Shown here piece after piece: positions 1-5,640 of a DNA stretch of 5,701 nt. The notes beneath the pieces are model-generated. The model had not been told where the DNA came from. It did no database searches and saw only the letters and a program-made list of their open reading frames with translations. The translations under genes were made by a program, and so were the position numbers. This DNA is from Methylophilaceae bacterium (GTDB lineage Bacteria; Pseudomonadota; Gammaproteobacteria; Burkholderiales; Methylophilaceae): positions 1 through 5,701 of the forward strand of contig JADGRN010000106.1 in the NCBI GenBank assembly GCA_017880825.1, given 5' to 3'. Within the stretch, counting starts at the first letter, position 1. Each line of letters begins with the position of its first letter.

Positions 1-318
1 GGCGGCGTTGCGGTGATTGCTCACCCCGGGCGTTATGACTTGGGCCGTACCAACATGCTGCTGTTGCTGGAAGAGTTCCGTGCCAGTGGTGGCACTGCGC
101 TGGAAGTGGTGACTGGCAGCCATACCCCGGAGCAATACCAGGAATTCGCCAAACTCGCCAAGCAATTTTCACTGCAAGCCTCGCTGGGCTCCGACTACCA
201 TGGCCCCGGCCATGCCTATATGGATATGGGACGTTTGCCGGATTTGCCTGGCGGTTGTGTGCCAGTGTGGCAGGATTGGCCAGAAGCTATGAATATACAA
301 GCTGCGGAATTACACTAA
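1..318 (+). CDS. rnm: PHP-domain nucleoside bisphosphate phosphatase/5'-3' exonuclease (RNase AM, YciV/TrpH-like), C-terminal part
   Basis: The last 105 residues of a gene whose start lies outside the window; the frame is open from base 1 (GGVAVIAHPGRYDL), so no internal GTG need be taken as the start. PHP-family metal ligands are visible: H8 in AHPGRY, E35 in ALEVV, H41 in GSH, and D65/H67 in GSDYHGP. The AHPGRYDL and GSDxH blocks closely match E. coli YciV (Rnm), a metal-dependent enzyme that hydrolyses 3',5'-nucleoside bisphosphates such as pAp and trims RNA 5' ends. The family is usually about 280 residues, so roughly a third is present. It ends TAATG, its stop overlapping the next start by one base; the same neighbour (yciO) follows it in E. 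coli, which supports the call. Exact substrate in this organism is inferred from family. Confidence 0.92.
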   Translation, partial: GGVAVIAHPGRYDLGRTNMLLLLEEFRASGGTALEVVTGSHTPEQYQEFAKLAKQFSLQASLGSDYHGPGHAYMDMGRLPDLPGGCVPVWQDWPEAMNIQAAELH

Positions 319-944
319 TGGCGCAGTATTTCGTTATTCATCCACAAACCCCGCAGACACGATTAATCCATCAAGCCGTAGAAATATTGCGAAATGGTGG
401 CGTGGTGGCCTACCCCACCGATTCCAGTTATGCGCTGGGTTGCGTGTTAGGTAACAAGGAGGCGCAGGAGCGCATCCGTGCCATTCGTGGTGTGGATGAA
501 GACCACCATTTCACGCTGGTGTGCCGTAATCTGGCTGAGCTTTCTGCCTACGCACAAGTGGATAACAGCCAGTTCCGCCTGCTCAAGGCCAATACGCCCG
601 GACAATATACTTTTATACTCAAGGCTACGCGTGAATTGCCGCGTCGTCTGCAACACCCCAAGCGCAGCACTGTGGGTTTACGCGTGCCGCAGCATGCGGT
701 GACCCAAGCTTTGCTGGAAGAGCTGGACCAGCCATTGTTGAGCATGACTTTACTATTGCCGAACGGGGCTAATGAGCCGCTCAACGAAGCCTGGGAAATC
801 CGTGATCAGCTGGAGCATCAGCTGGATCTGGTGATCGATGCGGGCGCCTGTAGCGCCGAGCCGACCACGGTGATTGATCTCACCGGCGAGGCGCCTCGGC
901 TGACCCGCTTAGGAGCGGGCGACCCTAAACCTTTTGGACTGTAG
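318..944 (+). CDS. yciO: YciO-type Sua5/YciO/YrdC family protein (L-threonylcarbamoyladenylate synthase-like)
   Basis: A 208-residue protein, the length of E. coli YciO (about 206) and similar to it throughout: N-terminal QYFVIHPQTPQTRLIHQAVE, PTDSSYALGC (33-42), NTPGQYTFILK (92-102), STVGLRVP (117-124), PTTVIDLT (182-189) and a C-terminal GAGDPKPF. The fold is the RNA/nucleotide-binding YrdC domain. True TsaC/YrdC and Sua5 enzymes make threonylcarbamoyl-AMP for tRNA t6A; they carry a KRP-type motif and an SxTSAN-type motif. Here these positions read RGV (57-59) and SMTLLLPN (142-149), which places it in the YciO branch, whose physiological role is less settled. The ATG at 318 is chosen because it overlaps the upstream TAA (TAATG) and aligns with YciO; an upstream in-frame ATG at 255 lies inside the phosphatase gene. 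No strong ribosome site is visible, so translation is probably coupled to the upstream gene. Confidence 0.93.
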   Translation: MAQYFVIHPQTPQTRLIHQAVEILRNGGVVAYPTDSSYALGCVLGNKEAQERIRAIRGVDEDHHFTLVCRNLAELSAYAQVDNSQFRLLKANTPGQYTFILKATRELPRRLQHPKRSTVGLRVPQHAVTQALLEELDQPLLSMTLLLPNGANEPLNEAWEIRDQLEHQLDLVIDAGACSAEPTTVIDLTGEAPRLTRLGAGDPKPFGL

Positions 945-971
945 GAAAATAATGATGGAATTTTGTTGACT

Positions 972-1640
972 ATGGATATCTTGGGCTTAATACAAGCACT
1001 ATCGGCGCTCGATGCCGTTCAACGCATCAGTGTGTACGTGATACCCGTGATATTCGCGATTACTGTGCACGAGGCGGCTCATGGCTATGCAGCACGCCAT
1101 TTTGGCGATATGACGGCCGCTGCAGCCGGGCGCATCACCTTGAATCCCATCCGGCATATCGATCCTGTAGGCACTTTGCTTGTCCCCGCCATCACCATGC
1201 TGGTAGGAGGTATCCTGTTTGGCTGGGCGAAGCCGGTGCCGGTAGATTTTTCGCGCTTGCGCAACCCCAAGCGTGACATGTTGTGGGTGGCGGCCGCCGG
1301 GCCAGGGGCTAATCTGGTAATGGCGCTGCTATGGGCGATGGCGATCAAGATTGCTCCCACGCTGCCGGCTTATGCGGCTACACCAGTAGCGCTCATGGGC
1401 GCCGCCGGCATTATGATCAATACCGTGTTGATGGTGCTCAATCTGTTGCCGTTACCGCCGCTGGATGGCGGTCGTATCGCAGTGAGTTTGTTGCCATATC
1501 CCTGGGCCACGAGATTTGCGAAAATTGAACCCTATGGCTTTATCATTCTGTTATTGCTCATGTTTACCAATATACTGGGTATTATCATGTGGCCGTTGAT
1601 TCTGGCGACTTTGCAATTGATTTCATGGATATTCTTTTGA
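972..1640 (+). CDS. Site-2 protease family membrane zinc metalloprotease (peptidase M50)
   Basis: A 222-residue, mostly hydrophobic protein. It has the zinc-protease motif HEAAH at 33-37 in the first membrane segment and the second M50 motif NLLPLPPLDGGR (157-168), whose Asp165 supplies the third zinc ligand. Between them lie GRITLNP, HIDPVGT, GWAKPVPV and NPKRDMLWVAAAGPGAN, all hallmarks of the short bacterial group that lacks PDZ domains, unlike RseP. Such enzymes cleave within membranes; the substrate of this subgroup is not known to me, and no regulatory partner is visible nearby. The gene follows yciO after 27 nt and ends 9 nt before trpS. ATG 972 gives the N-terminus usual for the family; in-frame TTG codons at 963 and 966 are possible alternatives, as the best purine-rich site (GATGGA, 954-959) sits 12 nt from the ATG but nearer the TTGs. 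Confidence 0.93.
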   Translation: MDILGLIQALSALDAVQRISVYVIPVIFAITVHEAAHGYAARHFGDMTAAAAGRITLNPIRHIDPVGTLLVPAITMLVGGILFGWAKPVPVDFSRLRNPKRDMLWVAAAGPGANLVMALLWAMAIKIAPTLPAYAATPVALMGAAGIMINTVLMVLNLLPLPPLDGGRIAVSLLPYPWATRFAKIEPYGFIILLLLMFTNILGIIMWPLILATLQLISWIFF

Positions 1641-1649
1641 GGGTAAGAC

Positions 1650-2852
1650 ATGGCTGTTGATCGCGTTTTATCGGGCATGCGCCCGACTGGCAACCTGCAC
1701 CTGGGGCATTATCACGGCGTTCTGAAAAACTGGGTCAAGCTGCAGCACGAACACGAATGCCTGTTTTTTGTCGCCGACTGGCATGCTTTGACCACACACT
1801 ACGATACGCCAGAAATCATTGAGGAAAATGTCTGGGAAATGGTCATCGATTGGCTGGCAGCAGGGGTTGATCCGGCCAACGCCATCATCTTCATCCAGTC
1901 GCGCGTGCCGGAGCATGCCGAGTTGCATATACTGCTGTCGATGATTACTCCGCTGGGCTGGCTGGAGCGCGTGCCGACCTATAAAGACCAACAGGAAAAA
2001 CTGTCACATAAAGACCTCTCCACTTACGGTTTCCTTGGCTACCCATTGCTGCAAAGCGCAGACATACTGATTTACAAGGCTAACCAGGTGCCGGTGGGTG
2101 AAGACCAGATTCCGCATGTTGAATTCACTCGGGAAATTGCACGCCGTTTTAACCACATCTATGGCCGTAAACCTGGCTTTGAAGAAAAAGCCCACGCCGC
2201 CATCAAGAAACTGGGCGGCAAAAGAGGTGCGCTGTATGACGAACTGCGCATGCGCTATCAGGAAAGCGGTGATGATGAGGCGCTGGCGTCTGCACGCGCC
2301 ATAATTGAAGAACATCAAGGCTTGAGTTTTGGTGATCGCGAACGGCTGCTGGGTTATCTGGAAGGTGGCGGCAAGATGATCCTGGTCGAACCTGAATACA
2401 AGCTTACTCCGGCATCAAAAATGTATGGCCTGGATGGGCAAAAAATGTCCAAGTCCTATAACAACACCATTTCCTTGCGCGAGTCGCCAGATGCCGTAGC
2501 AAAGAAAATCAAAACCATGCCTACCGATCCGGCGCGCGTACGCCGTACGGATCCAGGCGATCCGGCTAAATGTCCGGTGTGGCAATTACACGAAGTATAT
2601 TCCGATGAAAATATCAAACAGTGGGTACAACGCGGCTGTAAAACAGCGGGGATAGGCTGTATCGAATGCAAGCAGCCGGTGATAGACGGTGTGCTGGCTG
2701 AACTCAAACCGATACAAGAGCGCGCCGCACGCTATGCCGAAGACCCAACACTGGTGAAGAATATTGTCGCGGAAGGCTGCGAACGGGCACGCAAACTGGC
2801 ACGGGAAACCATGCGGGAAGTGCGTGAAGCCATGGGACTCAACTACTCGTGA
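1650..2852 (+). CDS. trpS: Tryptophanyl-tRNA synthetase (TrpRS), long form with C-terminal Cys quartet
   Basis: Class Ic aminoacyl-tRNA synthetase that activates tryptophan with ATP and charges tRNA-Trp in the cytoplasm. The 400-residue product starts with SGMRPTGNLHLGHYHG (8-23), containing the HIGH-type signature HLGH (17-20), and has an intact KMSKS at 265-269. GYPLLQSADILIYKA and VPVGEDQIPHVEFTREIARRFN match the conserved Trp-site region. Compared with E. coli TrpRS (334 residues) it carries an insertion of about 70 residues between roughly 172 and 245, seen in other ~400-residue TrpRS of betaproteobacteria. The C-terminal domain has Cys308, Cys330, Cys337 and Cys340 (C-x21-C-x6-C-x2-C), close to the [4Fe-4S]-binding pattern of Thermotoga maritima TrpRS. 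A Shine-Dalgarno GAGGGT (1639-1644) precedes ATG 1650 by 5 nt. The stop overlaps the proposed scpA start by 4 nt (GTGA). Confidence 0.98.
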   Translation: MAVDRVLSGMRPTGNLHLGHYHGVLKNWVKLQHEHECLFFVADWHALTTHYDTPEIIEENVWEMVIDWLAAGVDPANAIIFIQSRVPEHAELHILLSMITPLGWLERVPTYKDQQEKLSHKDLSTYGFLGYPLLQSADILIYKANQVPVGEDQIPHVEFTREIARRFNHIYGRKPGFEEKAHAAIKKLGGKRGALYDELRMRYQESGDDEALASARAIIEEHQGLSFGDRERLLGYLEGGGKMILVEPEYKLTPASKMYGLDGQKMSKSYNNTISLRESPDAVAKKIKTMPTDPARVRRTDPGDPAKCPVWQLHEVYSDENIKQWVQRGCKTAGIGCIECKQPVIDGVLAELKPIQERAARYAEDPTLVKNIVAEGCERARKLARETMREVREAMGLNYS

Positions 2853-3643
2853 TACCTACTGTATTACCGGCGCCAACAAACGCCCGCATACACGGTGAGA
2901 CTTTAGCCTCACTGCCGCAGGATTTGTATATTCCGCCGGATGCGCTGGAAGTCTATCTGGAAGCTTTTGAAGGCCCACTTGATCTGCTGCTGTACCTGAT
3001 ATGCAAACACAATCTGGATATTCTGGATATCCCAATGGCGGATTTGACCCTTCAATATATGCAATACGTCGAGAAAATGCGTGCGGTGAAACTGGAGCTG
3101 GCTGCAGATTATCTGCTGATGTCAGCGATGCTGATTGAGATCAAATCGCGCATGCTGCTGCCCAAGCCGGCAGAGATCGAGCAAGAAGACGACCCGCGTG
3201 CCCAGCTGGTGCGGCGTTTGATGGAATATGAATCGATCAAACTCGCCGCTCAAAGACTGGATGCCATGCCGCAGGTGGGCAGCGAGATTCTGGTAGCGCA
3301 AGCCTATTACCAGCAGATCATCGAGACACAGCCTCCTATAGTGTCACTGGATGATCTGATTGCCGCATGGAAGGCTGTGCTGGAGCGTGCCAGTCATTTC
3401 ACGCACCATAAAGTCAGTCGTGCCGAATTGTCGGTGCGTGAGCACATGAGCCAGATTTTGCGGCGCTTGCAGAAAGAAAAACTGGTGGAGTTTGCTGCCC
3501 TGTTTAATGTCGAAAGTGATGGCATTGCGAAATTGGTGGTGTGCTTTCTCGCCATCCTTGAGCTGGTACGCGAGGGGTTGGTGCGTATGACCCAGCAGGC
3601 CGAATTTTCGCCCATTTATATACAAATTTCACATGCAGACTGA
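2849..3643 (+). CDS. scpA: Segregation and condensation protein A (kleisin subunit of SMC-ScpAB)
   Basis: A 264-residue kleisin that, with ScpB, closes the ring formed by SMC and helps compact and segregate the chromosome. The ScpA hallmarks are present: YLEAFEGPLDLLLYLI (36-51), the N-terminal SMC-binding helices including AADYLLMSAMLIEIKSRMLLP (85-105), an acidic linker (EQEDD, 111-115), a ScpB-binding middle, and a C-terminal winged helix (about 190-260) ending FLAILELVREGLVRM and SPIYI. The proposed start is GTG 2849, overlapping the trpS stop as GTGA. There is no in-frame ATG before the conserved core, but a later GTG/TTG cannot be excluded because residues 1-30 are not conserved in my recollection and the ribosome site is weak (GGGA, 2834-2837). 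It overlaps scpB by 11 nt, which suggests translational coupling of two proteins needed in one complex. Confidence 0.95.
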   Translation: MIPTVLPAPTNARIHGETLASLPQDLYIPPDALEVYLEAFEGPLDLLLYLICKHNLDILDIPMADLTLQYMQYVEKMRAVKLELAADYLLMSAMLIEIKSRMLLPKPAEIEQEDDPRAQLVRRLMEYESIKLAAQRLDAMPQVGSEILVAQAYYQQIIETQPPIVSLDDLIAAWKAVLERASHFTHHKVSRAELSVREHMSQILRRLQKEKLVEFAALFNVESDGIAKLVVCFLAILELVREGLVRMTQQAEFSPIYIQISHAD

Positions 3644-4187
3644 ACCACAGACCATTGTTGAAATGAAGCAGGTGCTTGAGGCAGCCTTGCTGACAGCCGC
3701 CCAGCCGCTTGCTTTGGAAGACCTGTTACGTTTGTTTGCAGGCCGTATGGAACGTGCGACTTTGAGAATGTTGCTAGATGAATTAAAGAGCGACTGGCAA
3801 ACGCGCACGATGGAGCTGACACAGGTGGCCAGTGGCTGGCGCTTTCAGGCGCGCGCCGAATATGCACCATTTCTGGCGCGATTAAACCCCGAAAAACCGC
3901 AGCGCTATTCGCGCGTCGCACTCGAGACCTTGGCGATTATTGCTTACCGGCAGCCCGTGACGCGCGGCGATATCGAGAATATCCGTGGCGTCGCGGTTAA
4001 TCCCAACATCATCCGCCAGTTACAGGAGCGTGAATGGATTGATGTGGTCGGCCAGCGTGACGTTCCGGGGAGGCCCTCGCTTTACGCTACGACTAAAAAC
4101 TTTCTCGACGATTTGAATTTACGATCATTGGCAGAGCTACCGCCGATGGAAAACTTTACGCAGCAGGAAATCCCTTTAGGTTTATAA
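3633..4187 (+). CDS. scpB: Segregation and condensation protein B (ScpB, SMC complex winged-helix subunit)
   Basis: A 184-residue ScpB, of usual length, made of two winged-helix domains (about 9-80 and 90-165). The second carries the family signature RYSRVALETLAIIAYRQPVT followed by RGDIENIRGV (91-120) and then GQRDVPGRPSLYATTKNFLDDLNL (140-163). ScpB dimers bind the central region of ScpA and stabilise the SMC-kleisin complex. The start at ATG 3633 lies inside the end of scpA; no good Shine-Dalgarno is visible, consistent with re-initiation after scpA. An in-frame ATG at 3664 (MKQVLEAALL) would drop only ten unconserved residues and is a possible alternative. In the signature, position 121 is Ala (GVAVN) where many homologues have Ser; this looks like ordinary variation. 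No smc gene lies in the window. Confidence 0.96.
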   Translation: MQTEPQTIVEMKQVLEAALLTAAQPLALEDLLRLFAGRMERATLRMLLDELKSDWQTRTMELTQVASGWRFQARAEYAPFLARLNPEKPQRYSRVALETLAIIAYRQPVTRGDIENIRGVAVNPNIIRQLQEREWIDVVGQRDVPGRPSLYATTKNFLDDLNLRSLAELPPMENFTQQEIPLGL

Positions 4188-4195
4188 AGTTAAAA

Positions 4196-5347
4196 ATGGC
4201 CCGTCCTTTTAAAAAGCAACCCAGTCCTCGCCCTTCAACTATTAAACCGGCTGTTGCCGAGCCAGGCGCTGTTAAATCCAGTGCTGCTGAAGCGGCACAA
4301 CCGCCGCAGCGCTTGCATAAACTGCTGGCACTTTCTGGCCTGGGTTCGCGACGCGAGATGGAAACATTGATAGCCAGTGGCCGCATTACCATCAATGGGG
4401 TCACAGCAGTCGTGGGCGCAGGTGTAGTGCCTGGCGACATAATCCGGCTGGATAGTCGGCCGCTGCATTTGCAGTTTGAAGCCGAGTTGCCCAAAGTGCT
4501 GCTTTATCATAAACCAGAAGGCGAAATCGTCAGCCAGGATGACCCCGAAAAGCGTGCCACCGTGTTCGATAAGCTGCCACCTATCAAAGGCGCGCGCTGG
4601 GTTGCCATTGGTCGGCTGGATATCAATACTTCCGGCCTGCTGATTTTTACCACTTCAGGCGAGCTGGCTAATCACTTCATGCACCCGCGCTACGAGGTCG
4701 AGCGTGAATACGCCGTGCGGGTTTTTGGCGAACTGACCGAAGGCCAGTTGCTGCAATTGACGCAGGGCATAGAACTGGACGATGGCCCAGCCAATTTTGA
4801 TGTGATACACCCGCTGGGTGGCGAGGGATCTAACCATTGGTACAAGGTGGTATTGCGCGAAGGCCGCAACCGCGAAGTAAGGCGTTTGTTTGAAGCGCTT
4901 GCCTTGCCGGTGAGCCGCTTGATGCGCGTACGCTTTGGCCCAATCAATCTGCCACCACGCCTCAAGCGCGGCCAAATGTTGGAGCTGGAGCCAAAAGAAG
5001 TCGTCAGCCTGCTGGAATGGGCAGGGCTGGAAGCTCCGAAAGGGCCGCTGCGTCAGCGCACCGCACGCGAGATAGAAAAAGCCTCAATTGTGTTTACGCC
5101 AAAAGCACGCAAAGCACCTTCCAGCCGTGAAGGCGCGAGCAGGCCCACGCCAGAGTATGCCAATGCGCCAGCAGACGGACGCCGCAGAACTGGCCGGGAC
5201 CAGCCAACTGATGGCAGGGCAGCTCCAACAGGCAGGCCAGTTAAGAAAGCAGGAAAGCCAGCGGCTAATCGGCGGGTGAGGCAGACCAGTGATTTGACGG
5301 CGCCTAAACAGCAGAAGCGGAGTGATAGGAATCGTGGTCGAGGCTAA
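4196..5347 (+). CDS. rluB: 23S rRNA pseudouridine(2605) synthase RluB with basic disordered C-terminal tail
   Basis: A 383-residue RsuA/RluB-family pseudouridine synthase, which isomerises a uridine of 23S rRNA (U2605 in E. coli numbering for RluB). Order of parts: a low-complexity Pro/Lys/Ala-rich leader (1-38), an S4 RNA-binding domain (RLHKLLALSGLGSRREME..., about 39-85), and the catalytic domain with GRLDINTSGLLIFT, in which Asp142 is the predicted catalytic residue. YEVEREYAVRV, REGRNREVRRLFEAL and VSRLMRVRFGPI are further family motifs. Residues ~285-383 form a Lys/Arg/Gln/Pro-rich tail with no domain I recognise; such tails are common in RluB. RluB is favoured over RluE/RluF by the S4 domain, the motifs, and the location: E. 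coli rluB also lies next to yciO, and rluB commonly follows scpB in proteobacteria. It starts 8 nt after scpB; the Shine-Dalgarno is weak. It is apparently the last gene of the operon. Confidence 0.95.
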   Translation: MARPFKKQPSPRPSTIKPAVAEPGAVKSSAAEAAQPPQRLHKLLALSGLGSRREMETLIASGRITINGVTAVVGAGVVPGDIIRLDSRPLHLQFEAELPKVLLYHKPEGEIVSQDDPEKRATVFDKLPPIKGARWVAIGRLDINTSGLLIFTTSGELANHFMHPRYEVEREYAVRVFGELTEGQLLQLTQGIELDDGPANFDVIHPLGGEGSNHWYKVVLREGRNREVRRLFEALALPVSRLMRVRFGPINLPPRLKRGQMLELEPKEVVSLLEWAGLEAPKGPLRQRTAREIEKASIVFTPKARKAPSSREGASRPTPEYANAPADGRRRTGRDQPTDGRAAPTGRPVKKAGKPAANRRVRQTSDLTAPKQQKRSDRNRGRG

Positions 5348-5537
5348 TAAAGCCTTAGAAATTTGTTCAATAATTGAGGCTGATGCTCAGTTTTGGTTAG
5401 AACAGGCTGAATTGTATTTTTATTCAGCCCAAATAATTGCGGGACATTTTGAAAAAATTTCGCCGAGACTACCAACTTACCCAAGGATGCGTATTGCCAA
5501 GATAGCATGCACTCAATCGCTTTTATTTTGGGGCTGA
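5334..5537 (+). other. Doubtful small ORF (67 aa) overlapping the end of rluB
   Basis: A frame open from GTG 5334 (or GTG 5322) to TGA 5535-5537. The GTG at 5334 has an AGGA (5327-5330) three bases upstream and overlaps the end of rluB by 14 nt, as coupled operon genes do. Against it: the base composition is clearly more AT-rich than the neighbours, the stop lies inside the left arm of the hairpin, there is no ATG start, and I recognise no full domain. The segment FWLEQAELYFYSAQIIAGHFEK loosely resembles the first helix of HEPN-type proteins, but the expected following helix is absent. It could be a decayed gene fragment or chance. No other frame in this AT-rich stretch (5348-5640) offers a better candidate. 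Confidence 0.2.
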
Positions 5538-5574
5538 AGTAGCTTAGCTTAGATGCTAAGCTACTTCAGCCCCA
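5529..5574 (+). terminator. Perfect 20-bp inverted repeat with 6-nt loop; probable transcription end of the operon
   Basis: Bases 5529-5548 are the exact reverse complement of 5555-5574, separated by the loop TTAGAT; all 20 pairs are Watson-Crick. The outer part is GC-rich (GGGGCTGAAG). It sits between the end of the rluB operon and a new gene with its own strong ribosome site, where a terminator is expected. The stretch after it (ATTAACTATTTTACT) is T-containing but lacks an uninterrupted T-run, so classic Rho-independent termination is uncertain; an mRNA 3'-end protecting stem or a dispersed palindromic repeat are alternatives. Confidence 0.55.
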
Positions 5575-5592
5575 TTAACTATTTTACTCAGA

Positions 5593-5598
5593 TATGAT
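5593..5598 (+). promoter_or_regulatory. Possible -10 box (TATGAT) for the gene at 5641
   Basis: TATGAT matches the sigma-70 -10 consensus TATAAT at five of six positions and lies about 43 nt before the ATG at 5641, just after the hairpin. No convincing -35 box is found at the normal distance: the 17-bp position falls on the end of the hairpin's right arm. A second candidate, TATGCT at 5608-5613, pairs with TTTACT (5583-5588) only at a long 19-bp spacing. Location after a probable terminator is the main support. Confidence 0.25.
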
Positions 5599-5628
5599 AA
5601 GAGTGGTTATGCTGTTACTTCAATAGCC

Positions 5629-5635
5629 AAGGAGG
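5629..5635 (+). promoter_or_regulatory. Strong Shine-Dalgarno (AAGGAGG) for the gene at 5641
   Basis: AAGGAGG is nearly the full anti-16S complement and ends 5 nt before ATG 5641. It is by far the strongest ribosome site in the window and fixes the start of the last gene; the upstream operon genes rely on weak sites and overlapping stops. Confidence 0.85.
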
Positions 5636-5640
5636 GCAAA

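Noticed and set aside
255..317. Longer start of the yciO gene from ATG 255
   Set aside because: The extra 21 residues lie wholly within the phosphatase gene, are not part of the YciO family, and the TAATG junction at 316-320 is the natural start.
2524..2566. Repeated CGATCCGG and GTACG/CGTAC palindromic bits in trpS
   Set aside because: They lie in conserved coding sequence (around PTDPARVRRTDPGDP) and are explained by the protein and codon choice.
4156..4510. Minus-strand open frames across the start of rluB, and other antisense frames over the block
   Set aside because: They are shadows of the plus-strand genes, show no recognisable domains, and have no ribosome sites or conserved motifs.
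5341..5355. Small hairpin AGGCT-AATAA-AGCCT at the rluB stop as a terminator
   Set aside because: Only five pairs and no T-run after it; the 20-bp hairpin at 5529 is a far better candidate.
5374..5394. Stem TGAG/CTCA followed by GTTTT as an intrinsic terminator
   Set aside because: The stem has four clean pairs and a 7-nt loop, too weak to support termination.
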